This document shows positions 32,861-43,426 of a DNA stretch of 64,000 nt, piece after piece. The translations under genes were made by a program, and so were the position numbers. Location: assembly GCA_036172665.1 (NCBI GenBank), contig JAYKNF010000016.1, positions 248,001 through 312,000 on the forward strand, written 5' to 3'. Origin of the DNA: Prosopocoilus inquinatus. Its lineage: Eukaryota; Arthropoda; Insecta; Coleoptera; Lucanidae. How positions within the stretch are numbered: position 1 is the stretch's first letter; every line of letters begins with the position of its first letter. The notes beneath the pieces are model-generated. The model did not search any database and was not told the DNA's origin. It worked only from the letters and a program-made list of their open reading frames with translations.

Positions 32861-33600
32861 AGGGTACCCGGTACTTTTGAAATAAGTACCCGTTACTTTA
32901 TACCCGGTATAACCAGTACCTACTACCTACTGGGTATCTACCGAAGTTCAGACACATATTGCTAGAACTACAAGCGCTTCATGAGGTCTGTATATTTTCA
33001 ATGGTAATAATTAATAAGTATATAAAATCTATCTTGAATAGGCAAAATGTTTATCTTTCTCTAACAATTATTGCAAGAATAAAACTTTTTAAATCGTTTC
33101 AGTGTTTTCTATTCTTTGATTGCAAGCGGCGCGAACGCAGCACACGTAAACCCATATCTTTTTATTTTATGAATAATCGCACCACCTATTGGCTAATAAC
33201 AAATTTAAAACAGTCAGACCATTTTTATATTTTTTGTCAGAAAGTATTCTTTCTAGTCGTAAGCACTAGACAAATCTATTTTTTCCCGATCTCGTCTATA
33301 CATTTTTGTATTTTACATTACATGGACAGTTCACTTTAATCACTTTAGGAACGTTTAACTGAGACTTTCAAAATATGAATACCTCACAAGAAAAAGTGCC
33401 ATTTGGTTGCATTTTGCCGAATTACCTGGCGAGAAAGCTAAATGTAATATGTGTAACAACACATTCTTATAAAGGTGGAACAATAGGGAATTTAAGAAAA
33501 CACTTACGAACGAAGCATCCTACAATAATAATCGAAGAGACTGTTCCGGAAAAAAGAGTTTGCAGAACTGTAGGTAAGTAAATATTTCAAACAGTAGCAT
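32861..33600 (+). mobile_element. hAT-type element, 5' fragment, inside gypsy A
   Basis: It begins AGGGTACCCGGTACTTTTG, followed by repeated GTACCCG/TACCCGGTA motifs and then a BED-finger frame. The right part, including the catalytic domain, is missing; gypsy A resumes near 33601. An 8-bp target duplication could not be confirmed because the right end is absent. Confidence 0.55.
33375..33581 (+). pseudogene. BED-type zinc finger of a hAT transposase
   Basis: The 68-residue frame has YKGGTIGNLRKHLRTKHPTI, the C-terminal half of a BED finger. The first cysteine pair is damaged (CVTTHSY where C-x-x-C is expected). No RNase H-like catalytic domain follows. Confidence 0.65.
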
Positions 33601-34020
33601 ATTTCTCATAAAATCTGAAAAACTGCGCGAAGATTTTCTTGATGCTCTTATTTATTTCTTCCGGGAACAATTATATCGTCAAGGTAAGCAGCTACTCCGC
33701 GTAAACGTAAAATCATTTTATCCCTCAATTCTTGGAAAATACCAAAAAAAACACCAAATGCAAGCCTTTAATAGCGGTATAAGCCGCGATGAGTGTTTGC
33801 TGTAAGCAATTCTTTGCTTTCATCGTCAATTTCAAGCCATTTGCTTTCTTTACAACGGTATTGGTGCTGCCCAGTTTGAATAATCGACTTTTTTTATAAC
33901 GCCCAGAATTCTAAACGATCCAGTTCTTCTTGTATAGCCTTCTGGTGTGCACAGGAAACTGTACGTTTTGAAAAGAATACTGTACCTCCTCAGATAATTG
34001 AAATGCTTCATTTTTCTTCA
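33601..34020 (-). pseudogene. Gypsy A reverse transcriptase fragments
   Basis: Minus-strand segments VDYSNWAAPI (RT motif region 1) and, after a deletion, AFGVFFGIFQELRDKMI followed by AAYLDDIIV, the catalytic YLDD. Frameshifts separate them. Continues to RNase H beyond the hAT fragment. Confidence 0.75.
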
Positions 34021-34230
34021 GTTTCTATGTTTGTTTACTATATTTGCGATGTTTGTTGGTATTCCAAAAGCTGACATCTTGATTAGAAGACATTTTTGTT
34101 CCTAAAGCAGCAGTGGAATCAATGGTGTTGTTACGTAAATTGCAGGAACATAAACCATTTGAATTTTTATCGCAAACTTCGTTTAAGGTTTTGTCCAAAA
34201 GATGTAAAGCTTCCATGATATCATTTCTCA

Positions 34231-34706
34231 TCAAATGCAGTTTGTTTTATACAAGGTAATAAGTATGTACAACTTGATAACCATTAAAATATAAAGATTT
34301 TGAAAAGAAATTCTATTTATACTAGTTACGTAACTCAACTTTGAAGGTTGCTTCTCTTTGTATTTATATTTTTCTACTTGTGCTTTATGTTGTTTTTTCT
34401 TAAAGCAAACGGATTCTACGTGTCCAGTTTTAGAGCAAAATGCACATACTAAATTGTCTTGTTTCGCGGTGCACTGAGAAAGATAGTGTTTTCCAGCGCA
34501 ACGTGTGCAAATAAAATTCTTCGAAAGTTGCGTTTTAGACGAATAAGAGCATTGCAATTTTCTTTTAAAATGAAGATAATTGACAGCACTATGATTGACT
34601 TTAACGTGGTTTTTGAGACATAAGCATTTTTGAGTCATTAACTAAATCGCTTATTTTCGAATTTGGATGTTCGTCCATATATTTTAGGCATCTTGTACGA
34701 AAGGTA
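34231..34706 (-). pseudogene. Gypsy A Gag nucleocapsid region with two zinc knuckles
   Basis: CTRCAGKHYLSQC and CAFCSKTGHVESVC, both C-x2-C-x4-H-x4-C, are CCHC knuckles in tandem. Upstream, in the same or a nearby frame, CLKYMDEHPNSKISDLVND continues from the capsid part at 37615. Gypsy B is inserted between these two parts (TSD GGTA). Confidence 0.85.
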
Positions 34707-34707
34707 G

Positions 34708-34902
34708 TGTGGCATGACTGAAAAAACGACAGTTGGCAACATTGAAGGGACTAGACAGAGTTCGCGTGTGGTCTTTCAGTCGTACGCGTTGGCGTCAATT
34801 AAAACACACGTTATTGTAGTATTCTTGTAACAACAGTTGTAAATTGTCAAAAATCAAAATATAGTGTTAACAAAACTTACCTTACCATACGATAATACCA
34901 CA
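34708..34902 (+). repeat. 5' LTR of gypsy B
   Basis: TGTGGCATGACTG to AATACCACA. It is followed by TACTTGGCGACGAGATAA, where TTGGCGACGAG is a primer-site-like sequence of the kind found in many insect gypsy elements. Confidence 0.8.
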
Positions 34903-35596
34903 TACTTGGCGACGAGATAAAAGCGCTAGTGTTAAATTACTAGACAATTATGGGATACATTTTCAAAAAAGTGCTGACGAAGTACATTTTTTGTTCTTAA
35001 TTTACGGTCGTGTTTCGTGGTGCAGAAACAAACACAATGGCAAACGACGCAAGAACGAACGAATCTTTTCGAACGATTTGATTCGGAAGAACGAAATGAA
35101 CGAATCACGCTGCACCATAGCTTCCAATTTTATTCGTGCATTTTTTACCTCTTGTTTTCATGTATTTTAATAATGAAAATATATTACATGAATCATCCTG
35201 TATATTTTTACATTTTTGAAGAAAGAATAAAATTATTTTATCAATAATATAGTACAGTATATTAATTAAAAAAGATTGTGAGATATTTCAATAATATTTT
35301 TTGAAGATTTTTAAATTTTAATTTTGTCAAATCTGTCAGATTATTTGGAAATTATATCTGAGCGTAAAAGAAGTGTTGGTTGAAAACGCTTTCTTTTTTT
35401 TTTATTTTAAATAAAAGAAAATGTAATTATTGTCTGAACGAAGTGAGTATGGTGGGAATCGATATAAATATGTACGGCGTTTCTCGTATTCTTAAGTGAA
35501 CGACTCAGAGATCAATTAGTAATTGGTTTAGGCAATACAAGCTAGCCAAAAGAACTCATTCGATTACATCAATCAAACGCCATAACATTAGAAGAT
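34903..35596 (+). other. Gypsy B leader and degraded gag start
   Basis: A short frame starts at about 35017 (ATGGCAAACGACGCAAG on the plus strand) and soon hits stops. 35150-35480 is very AT-rich without coding potential and may be an unrelated insertion. Confidence 0.4.
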
Positions 35597-35920
35597 GTGA
35601 AACCGTCTGCTTCGGTCCTAGAACAAACAGACTTAGCTACGCAACGCTTATCGACATTTACACGTACGCCCACATATTCGAACTCAAACGCGGTACAAAG
35701 AAAACCGAAACAAAACAAAACGACGCTCAGCAAAATTAACAAAAATGATGCAGGACTGTTAGGTCCAAACAAAATATGTTTAAGTTGCGGCAACAATTTA
35801 CATAAAAATCAAAACGAATGTCCAGCGAAAGGTAAATCCTGTTCTGCATGTAAGCAATTAAATCATTTTGCGACAAAGCTATCGACAAAGAAGGATTACA
35901 TCCGACACAAGAACATATAA
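35597..35920 (+). pseudogene. Gypsy B Gag nucleocapsid with zinc knuckle
   Basis: The 107-residue frame contains CLSCGNNLHKNQNECPAKG (C-x2-C...H-x4-C) and then CSACKQLNHFATK, a second knuckle that lost its last cysteine. Basic and Gln-rich upstream. It runs into an out-of-frame pol segment, so much of pol has been deleted at this junction. Confidence 0.8.
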
Positions 35921-36460
35921 AAGCCTTGAAAGAAATGTCATCACCTACAAATGTGACAGAGTTAAGGTCACTTTTAGGATCCATAACATATTATGGACGT
36001 TTTAAATATTAAGAACTTACACGTGAAATGCCACCTTTATATCAACATCTGAAAAAGGGAACAAAATGAACTTGGTCAAAAGAAGACGAACAAAATTTTA
36101 GAACAGTAAAGAACATATTTACATCATCCGACACACTTGTCCATTACGACCCAAACTTACCATTGATAGTATCCAGCGATACAAGTGATAAAGGTGCTGA
36201 AGCAGTCTTTTTTCATGAATTACCTACTGGAGAAAGAAGACCACTTGGAGAACATTTAATCAAATAGAAACTAAATATTCTACGATCGACAAGGAAGCAT
36301 TAAGAGTACAACAAAGTTCCACCAATACCTTTACAGTCGACATTTTACTTTATTAACGGACCATAAACCGTTACAAAGAATTCTTGGACAGCACAGGAAA
36401 ACACCAAACTGCAAGAAACAGACTCATTCTATGGGCAACGATTCACAGCTATTCAAGCTG
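35880..36460 (+). pseudogene. Gypsy B RT connection and RNase H
   Basis: MSSPTNVTELRSLLGSITYY (RT thumb/connection), LPLIVSSDTSDKGAEAVFF (RNase H, first acidic motif, with the usual D-A-S changed to D-T-S) and, after shifts, the DHKPLQR-type segment. In-frame stops occur within the sequence. Confidence 0.75.
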
Positions 36461-36539
36461 TGACTATACGATAGAATATCAACCAGGAACATGCCAACAG
36501 AAGACGTTGGATTACCAAACCGAAGTCAACTTTTACATT

Positions 36540-37110
36540 TACGAGTGCACCATTTGCCAGTACGAAAAAGCAAGCTCAAGGAAGAAACTCTCTCTGACAA
36601 AGATTTTCGAACTGTCATCAAACACGTAAATACCTATTGGCCAGAGAAAACGTAATGACAAACGAAATATTATCGTTTTACGAAAAACGAGAGTTAAAAA
36701 GAATATTTTGTTATGTGTTATGGAAAGGAAGAGTGTGTATACCATCAACATTAGGTGAAGATATTCTGAAGATGCTGCATGATGGTCATCCAGGTGTAAC
36801 ATGATGGTCATCCAGGTGTAACAGCAATGCAGTCCATGGAACGAACACACGTCTATTGGCCAAAAATCGACGCCGATATAGTGAACCATGTCAAGACATG
36901 TGTATCTTGTCAAGAAAAAAAAAAAAAAAAAAGGAACGTACCCCTTTATTCACGGAGCGCACCTCCAGAACCGTGGTCGCGTATACGCATAGACAGCGCC
37001 TGTAATAATTCTTGTTTTCTTATAGAAACTCAATCCACAGGTCAACATGACGCATACCTGCCAAGCTTATTTTTTGAAGACACTTACGTTCCATATTCAA
37101 TCAGTTAAAA
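36540..37110 (+). pseudogene. Gypsy B integrase zinc finger and start of core
   Basis: LHDGHPGVTxMxSMERTHVYWP followed by VNHVKTCVSCQEKKK forms the H2C2 finger; PPEPWSRIRIDSA leads to the first Asp of the core. A duplicated GATGGTCATCCAGGTGTAAC (36780-36820) repeats the finger start. An A18 run lies at about 36916-36933. The rest of the core is missing. Confidence 0.75.
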
Positions 37111-37424
37111 CCCGATCTTTCCCGAAATATCGAGAATAATCAAAAACGCATTCACGATCGAGGCAGTAGGGACATCGTCTACACACAAAGTGATCCAGTT
37201 TGGGTAAATAACCCCTTACAAAAAGGTTCATCCCCTGGAAGAGGAGCTTCCTAACGCAGAATCTCCAAGAGATATTCTATCAACTTCATTACCAGTTAAA
37301 AATTTAACGCAGAACCCTAGTACTTCTACAACACCGTTGCAGAAGTTAGAAGAAACCCACCCAGGACGAGAAGATTACCTGTCAGGCTAAGAGACTGATT
37401 AGTTTTCTCTAAGTGAGGGGGAAA

Positions 37425-37614
37425 TGAGGCATGACTGAAAAAACGACAATTGGCAACATTGAAGGGACTAGACAGAGTTCGCGTGTGGTCGTTCAGTCGT
37501 ACGCGGTGGCGTCAATTAAAACACACGTTATTGTAGTATTATTGTAACAACAGTTGTATTTTGTATCAAATTATAGTGTTAACAAAACTTGCCTTACTAC
37601 ACGATAATACCACA
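37425..37614 (+). repeat. 3' LTR of gypsy B
   Basis: Preceded by the purine tract GTGAGGGGGAAA. Runs TGAGGCATGACTG to AATACCACA and differs from the 5' LTR by a handful of substitutions and small gaps, so the insertion is not very recent. Confidence 0.8.
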
Positions 37615-38197
37615 GGTAACATGTTCATTAACACTTAAGTTAGATGCAAAAAGTAAACATTTTAATGCATCTGAATCTAGTTTTTCTACTTGAAAGCGTT
37701 CTACTGAGTTGGATACTAATCTAGCGTGTGTTAATAAGTCTGTACCTTATTCATACCTTATTTTCAGGGCTTGAAAACGTGTAGCAAACAGTGAATGAAT
37801 TGGGCCAAAGACAGTCTTCCAATGTTTCTACGGTTTCAGTAAAAATGAAGTCTTTCGGTTTTCTTGGTAAAATGTATCGATTATATTCAGTTTGACGCAA
37901 CTTGGAAACTAATAAACTTACTTTAGCCAATTCCTCTAAGCTTTTAGCGTCCTCTGAGAAAAGATCGACATACCTGTCATACCATTCTTCAAAAAATTTA
38001 TCTTGGTTCTTATCGTAACGAAATTCGTTAATTCTGTTACATAATGATTCCATTAGCCGACAGAAGTTGCAGTAGGTTCGTTTTTGTAGTGGATAGTGCC
38101 ATTTGTATTGCTTCGGACATGAGAATTCTAAAATCTTCAACATAAAACCGATTTTTCCTTTTTCCGCTTCAACCATTGTAACAAAGTTCGTGAACAC
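37615..38197 (-). pseudogene. Gypsy A Gag capsid region
   Basis: The 148-residue minus-strand frame (37751-38197) has FEEWYDRYVDLFSEDAK, AKVSLLVSKLRQTEYNRYIL and PRKPKDFIFTETVETL, the capsid-like domain typical of this insect gypsy group. It continues in a shifted frame toward 37615, where gypsy B is inserted. The start codon region lies next to the 5' LTR. Confidence 0.85.
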
Positions 38198-38208
38198 CTC
38201 GTCCCCAA

Positions 38209-39324
38209 TTTATGTTGTAAAGGAGGGAGCCGAGTATGCTTCGTGATAATATTAGTTTATTAAGGTAATTGGTACACTTTTATGTATGACATTAATATTT
38301 ACTCCCTTATTTATTCAGGGTGATTCACGTTTGTTAAAAGTTTACGGAATTACCATTTGAATTTCTATTTCATATTTTGCAGTTATAAGTTAGCGATAAT
38401 GGTCTGTTAAAGTATAATATTTCCAACTTTCGGGTACCTTGCTTGTACCGGAAGTTGCTGTCAACTTTCTTATTTTAAATATAGTACCCCGCTTTTTGAA
38501 TTCCTCGTAAAATTCTAGAATTATTTTATTCAACACATGATACAAGAAAAACTAGCCGTTTCAGAGATATTTCATTTTTTTCAAACTTGCAGTACCTTGC
38601 CTATGACACTGCCATCTTTGTGCAGTAAAAGCTATGATGTTAATTTTTGGGCTGTAGTAGACTACAGTAACATGCTTTGAGATCATGTCCTCTTTTAAAC
38701 TTAATTGTCTACAGGGTGGTAACAAAGTAATTTCTATTCAAACTGATTTCAACCGTCGAAAAGTCAAGTTTTTTAAATAGAACACCCAGTATATTTTTAT
38801 ACCATGAGATTCAGAATTAAATATTCTTTCTCTTTCTATTCATTCATTCATTTCTTTTACTTATCATTTTTTCACTTTTCGGTATTATTCCTAAAGAGTG
38901 ATGCAACCTTTTTAATCAAATGTCTAATCATTTTTTGAAAACTAATAAATCAAACATCAACAAATCAACATTAGAATTAATACACAAATTGTTAGTTATA
39001 ATATTTGCTTCAACATTAGAATTAATACACAAATTGATTTGAAATTGTTAGTTATAATTTTTTGCTCTAAGTGTCCTCCATTATTTATTAGTAATAAATA
39101 AGGAAGGACACTTAGAACAACTTTTTGTTGTGTCTAAGTAATAACTTATTTACCTAGACACAACAAATTAAATTATTAACTTCTTTAGTTGCCGATTTTT
39201 TTCCAAATACATTTAATATGCCTGCGTTTGAATTTTAATTATCTTGGTTCTCCGCAGCGATTAAATTGTTCACCCTGTATACTGACTTTCATATGTTTTA
39301 AACATTGCTATGGTATACATAACA
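38209..39324 (-). repeat. 5' LTR of gypsy A, split by a 962-bp insertion
   Basis: LTR sequence at 38209-38315 and 39278-39324 joins to the same order as the intact LTR at 30031-30181. On its inner side, minus strand, AATTGGGGACGAGGTG occupies the primer-site position. CACAT follows at 39325. Confidence 0.75.
38316..39277. mobile_element. Non-autonomous element CAGGGTGA...TCACCCTG in gypsy A LTR
   Basis: Ends CAGGGTGATTCACG and, inverted, CACCCTG. The interior is noncoding. 38450-38900 is homologous to 60010-60500 and, inverted, to 61330-61690. It includes a direct repeat of AACATTAGAATTAATACACAAATTG (38970, 39010) and two hairpins (39066-39116 and 39128-39172). The flanks are TA-like on both sides but the exact duplication is ambiguous. 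Confidence 0.7.
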
Positions 39325-39364
39325 CACATGCAATTTCTTTTTGAATGAAACGGACACCTGGGTT

Positions 39365-39949
39365 CGGATTTTTGCAATTTTTGTGCATCTTCGCAAATTT
39401 CACCCAAATCTTACACAGGTACTTCTTCACCATTGCTTTTCGTTAGAATTTTACATAGAAACGGAGTCTTCTCCATTCCTTTAACGTAAACGCCTTTGGC
39501 TATACAACATAAAGAGGCGATGATTGCGTCAAACTCAGGTAAGGGGACGAATCCTCTATTCCAATCAATGCAATGGTAACTGGTGATTAAATAGTTTGCA
39601 ACATTTTTAAATTTTCTGAGGACTATTGACAAACTCGTGGGAAGTTGAAATAAAAAAATGATTTTTTTTCACCATCGTAAGAAGCCAACTCTTTTGGTAT
39701 AAATTAATTATTTTCCACTTTAAATTCTTGAATGTCAACGACAATAAATTGTTTTTTCATGGTTCCGTTGAAGTTGCTTCTTATAAAATCAAATGAAATC
39801 AATTCTGAATTCTACTGCACTTTTACGCATTACTCGACAGAGTCGACTGCTTTCACAATGATAGTAATTTTCTTGAAATCTAGAATACATGTCGTATATA
39901 ACGGCGAATTGTTATTTTCAATATCAATCTTGAACTTAACGTAACGTAC
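39365..39949 (-). pseudogene. Virus-like conserved gene remnant (polinton/adintovirus-type, function unknown)
   Basis: Minus strand, starting near 39760, has FIVVDIQEFKVENN and, in 39411-39632, DWNRGFVPL and GVYVKGMEKT. I associate this pattern with a conserved gene of unassigned function in arthropod polinton/adintovirus-like insertions. It lies between the capsid-like fragment and gypsy A, on the same strand as both. Stops and a shift break it. The family assignment is recollection, not a search. Confidence 0.4.
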
Positions 39950-40480
39950 GGAGGAGATTAGGGCAGCTGTAGGACATCAAAATAAGCTTTTTTCTTAATT
40001 CGCTTTTGACCAAAACCCAATAGTAAGAAAGCTACAGCAGTTTAACTTAATTTCTTCTTTAATTTACACCTACAGCTTCTTAATTAATAAAAAATTATTT
40101 CATAAAATGCAACATTGTTAAATAAATTCTAAATTTATCAAAACCACCGTTCATAAAATGTCTATGTTAATATGTTTCCTCGTTTTATTTTTAATTAGTG
40201 GGCGGTGCACAACGACATGAAAACTCGTTTACGAGTATTAAAAGAAAAAATGAAATAGCCGTAACCTAAAATAGTCGTTTATTGTAAAGCAGCGTCCAAT
40301 TAAATTAATGCTTCACATTTGAATTTAAAACGTAAAATGTTACTACAGGGAGTAACTTTTGTTTGTTAATTAATTTTCCGTTGAACTCTTGTAACTTTTT
40401 AGTTATTGATATTTTACCAAAAAATTATTAAGAAAAAAACTTTAATTTGATCTCCTCTAGCTACCCTTTTAATATCCTCC
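39950..40480. mobile_element. About 530-bp MITE, family also at 59525-60002
   Basis: Ends GGAGATTAGGGCAGCTG and, inverted, GGATATTAAAAGGGTAGCT. The interior matches 59525-60002 in opposite orientation: TGTCTATGTTAATATGTTTCC, the CGTTGTGCA segment and AACGTAAAATGTTACTAC all recur. It is inserted in the virus-like remnant, separating the capsid-like part from the next gene. Confidence 0.75.
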
Positions 40481-40484
40481 TAGG

Positions 40485-41105
40485 TTATGAGACACCCAGT
40501 ACATCTTGGCGATTCCAACTGCAAAGGTGTTTTACGATCCACGAATGACTTGTCGTAGTTTGGAGCGACATATACTCGTGTAGCTTAGCATATGAAAGGA
40601 ATTTGTATTTTAACATTTCTATCTGTCACTCTCGTTAAAGCCAATTGCTTACGTAGACCAACAGAAGTATGAGGTACGCGCCATACAATTTTATCAAATA
40701 TGAATTTAATCTTTTCCGTCTTGTTTGTTTCCACAACTGCATCAACGTCATCATTTGCTGTGATCAATACTATTTCTTGTGTCATATTCAAGACGATCTT
40801 TTTATAATCTTCCTCAAACCCAATTGTACACTTGCTGAGAAATATCCCTTAACGTCGAGTTGTGAGTAAAAGAAAAATACCCTTTCATTGTTGAAATTAT
40901 GCAAACATTTCTTACAATTATGTCGTTGTTTAGTATTATCACTAACCAAACGCACTGTTCCCTCTGCGTACAAATAACTTTTGTAAGTGTGGGTGTAATT
41001 ATCGATCACAAGTACGGTGATACGCACTTCAACATTGTTACCAAATGATGCACCGAATGGTAAGCGGGAATTATGCATACATAAAAAATAATTGACTAAT
41101 TTCAA
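40485..41105 (-). pseudogene. Virus-like capsid protein remnant (polinton/adintovirus-type), broken
   Basis: The frame at 40788-41105 has FGASFGNNVEVRI and YKSYLYAEGTVRL. The frame at 40585-40791 has IKFIFDKIVWRVPH followed by a helical LRKQLALTR and a strand-rich end. I read these as the N-terminal jelly-roll part and the middle of the capsid-like gene found in arthropod polinton/adintovirus-type insertions. A shift near 40790 and a deletion join them. The gene is inactive. Confidence 0.45.
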
Positions 41106-41194
41106 ATATCATTTATTCATTTGTAATCACCCCTTTCTCAAATATTTGAAAGAAATAACCCGCACAAAACAAATTCTACAACCTCTTCCGATCT

Positions 41195-41360
41195 TAACCT
41201 TGAACACTTAAGGTCATTTCAAGGTTACCTCTGACCTTGATCTTGAAGCTTGCTTGAACTTGAAAGTCATGATGAGGTCACGTCAGGAATAGGCCGATTC
41301 TGGAGCATCCTCCGACCTTAACCTTTCCAGGTTCCAGAATCGGCCTATTCTCTCTACTGC
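41195..41360. repeat. Second AGGTCA-rich repeat copy
   Basis: It shares GGAATAGGCCGATTCTGGA and its inverted partner TCCAGAATCGGCCTATTC with 13590-13825. It holds AAGGTCA, TGACCTTGA and GAGGTCAC half sites. The inverted terminal motif shows this is the right end of a small dispersed element. Confidence 0.6.
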
Positions 41361-41578
41361 TATTTATGTATTTTTATGAAACTGCAAAACGTTTTACAAC
41401 AAAATAATTCGCAGATATTAATAATTGAAAAACTTTGGCGTTGAGGTAAATGAAAAACTATGTGAACTTCGAAAATCGTTTATTGAGCACCGAGATAATC
41501 ACAGGTAAAATAAGTGTGACTCGTAGGATGCTACTGGGGCGACTCCCAGTCTTGCGTGCGAAAGCCCAATCTTTTTAT

Positions 41579-41655
41579 GCTTCGAGAATTTTTACCTGAC
41601 CGCTCCAGAAGCTTCCTGAAAAACGCGTATCGAACTGCACAGAAGCTTCTCGGAG
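41579..41655. promoter_or_regulatory. Cluster of heat-shock-element-like motifs
   Basis: AGAAGCTTCCTGAAA at 41607-41621 is a perfect nGAAnnTTCnnGAAn. TTCGAGAATTTTT (41581) and AGAAGCTTCTCGGAG (41641) are partial ones. No heat-shock gene is visible nearby; the motifs may belong to an element's promoter. 41656-42141 shows nothing else. Confidence 0.4.
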
Positions 41656-43065
41656 CGTTGCATCATTGAGGGGCGCGTCATTAAAATTCTTAAGATAAGT
41701 AGTCGATTTACACTTCCGCTACAAAACTAAATTAAAAATCTTTAAATTTCGAAATAAGAAAGTAAAACGCAGTTCGCTTGCAATTTTGCAATAATAATAG
41801 GTTCGTTTTGTACTTTTTCGCATAAGAAATTTTACTTGTAATTAAGATTAGTAAGTATGGTAGATCAGAAGCAATGTCAGCAAAATTCTTCGAACAATAA
41901 CTGAACGACGTAATTTTACATTAGGACAGGTCAGGAGAAAAATGAAATACTTTTCTCTGCAAAAAAAATTGTTTATTTATTTATTTCTCTAAATGAAAAG
42001 CTGAAAAAGTCCAAAGACGCCCCTTTAAATTCATTTTATTTAGAAAATGTCTTAACAAAAGTTGTGTAGATTTTTATTCTGCATAATTTAAAATTCCTTT
42101 CAAATTTAGATGTTGTTCATTTAATATACAATTAATATACACAGTAGGGCAAAAGTATGGAACCGGCTTAATATTTGGAAAACTGTTTGACGTATCTGTT
42201 TGAAATTTGGTATGTCATTTAGAGTCAATAAGACGTACTTTACCAATTTCTCTCAATTGTTTATCTGCTCTTGTTTCTGAGATCCAATGCCTACTTGATT
42301 TTTTTTAAATGACAACCTGTTGATTTTTTTCCTGTATTTAATAGCTCGTTTAATTCTCTAAACGACTAGATAAAAATATTTATCTATTACATAAGAAAAT
42401 TTTCGAGAAAATAACGTTTAATAAAAAAGTTAAGAAAAGTGGTCTAATGTTTGATATTCGACAAAAATATTAGTTTTAGCAAAAAACTAGAAGGCCACAA
42501 GATTATGGGTTGCTTTTAAGATAGAACTAATGCAAACTTCAATAAAAGTTATTTTAAAAATATGAAAACAAATATGGGAAAGGACAAAAGCATGGAACCG
42601 GCTTAATATTTCGAAAACTGTTTGACCTATCTGTTTGAAATTTGGTGTGTGATTCAGAGTCAATTGGACCTATATTACCAATTTATTTCAATTGTTTATC
42701 TGCTCTTGTCTCTGAAATCCAACGCCTACTTGATTTTTTTTTTAATGACAACCTGCTAATTTTTTTCCTTTATTTAATAGGTTAATTCTTTAAACAACCA
42801 CATAAAAATATTTATCTATTACATAAGAAAATTTTCGAGAAAAAAGCATTTGAATGAAAAAAGGTAGGAAAAATGAACATATAAAATAGCGACATCTTAC
42901 TATCGCTTTTTGACCTAACATTGCAGTAGGATAGACAAATTGAAGCGGGATTTGCTCCTAATGAGTCCCCCATGCAAGGCGGCCATGCTTGCTGTCAAAG
43001 CATAATGAAAGATTTTAGAAAAATTTTGTGCAAATCGTTTTTGATTGCAGCGAGAACCTCGAGCA

Positions 43066-43114
43066 GCTTCTGGACAGCTGTTTCAGCCCTGCTTGGGGCT
43101 TCTTCAGCAGAAAC
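43066..43114 (-). ncRNA. Retrozyme hammerhead
   Basis: Minus strand: GTTTCTG, CTGAAGA, AGCCC CAAGCA GGGCT, GAAA, CAGCTGTC, CAGAAGC. Stem I pairs over seven positions with one wobble. Stem II is perfect. The cleavage triplet is GTC. Stem III is 2 bp with an AGCU loop, or 4 bp if it pairs between two molecules. Confidence 0.85.
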
Positions 43115-43377
43115 GCAGCTCGACATTCCCGCTGCAGACCAAAAACGACTTGCCCAATTTATTCGCAATTGCGATGTAAGAATGATGAACATATAAAATA
43201 GCGACATCTTACTATCGCTTTTTGACCTAACATTGCAGTAGGATAGACAAATTGAAGCGGGATTTGCTCCTAATGAGTCCCCCATGCAAGGCGGCCATGC
43301 TTGCTGTCAAAGCATAATGAAAGATTTTAGAAAAATTTTGTGCAAATCGTTTTTGATTGCAGCGAGAACCTCGAGCA

Positions 43378-43426
43378 GCTTCTGGACAGCTGTTTCAGCC
43401 CTGCTTGGGGTTTCTTCAGCAGAAAC
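43378..43426 (-). ncRNA. Retrozyme hammerhead (one stem II change)
   Basis: Same as 43066-43114 except that the first stem II base pair is changed (GGGGTTTC on the plus strand in place of GGGGCTTC). Core, stem I and cleavage triplet are intact. It lies 312 bp from its neighbour, which is the length of the predicted RNA circle. Confidence 0.8.

Larger units (their letters stand above)
34708..37614 (+). mobile_element. Ty3/gypsy element B (2.9 kb) with 190-195-bp LTRs, inside gypsy A gag
   Basis: LTRs 34708-34902 and 37425-37614 share GGCATGACTGAAAAAACGAC starts and GATAATACCACA ends. GGTA occurs on both sides (34703-34706 and 37615-37618), and the interrupted gag reads on across it. The internal part keeps gag zinc knuckles, RT connection/RNase H and an integrase zinc finger. 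It lacks most of protease, RT palm and integrase core. Confidence 0.85.
30031..39324 (-). mobile_element. Ty3/gypsy element A with four nested insertions, TSD CACAT
   Basis: LTRs at 30031-30181 and 38209-39324 (the latter split by an insertion) share TATGTTGTAAAGGAGG...GTACAATAACA-type ends. CACAT flanks both sides (30026-30030 and 39325-39329). From right to left on the minus strand: gag capsid, nucleocapsid, RT, RNase H and integrase, all broken. Nested inside are gypsy B (34708-37614), a hAT fragment (32861-33600), a mariner (31239-32367) and a foldback element in the 5' LTR. Removing these leaves about 4.5 kb, so pol is also partly deleted. Confidence 0.85.

Noticed and set aside
35736..36913. 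Minus-strand frames over gypsy B
   Set aside because: Antisense shadows; the plus strand carries the zinc knuckle, RNase H and integrase finger.
42995..43285. A conserved frame of 80-96 codons in nearly every retrozyme copy, on both strands
   Set aside because: The conservation is explained by the ribozyme and the recent spread of the repeat. The monomer of 312-313 bp does not keep frame, the start moves from copy to copy, and no protein family is recognisable.
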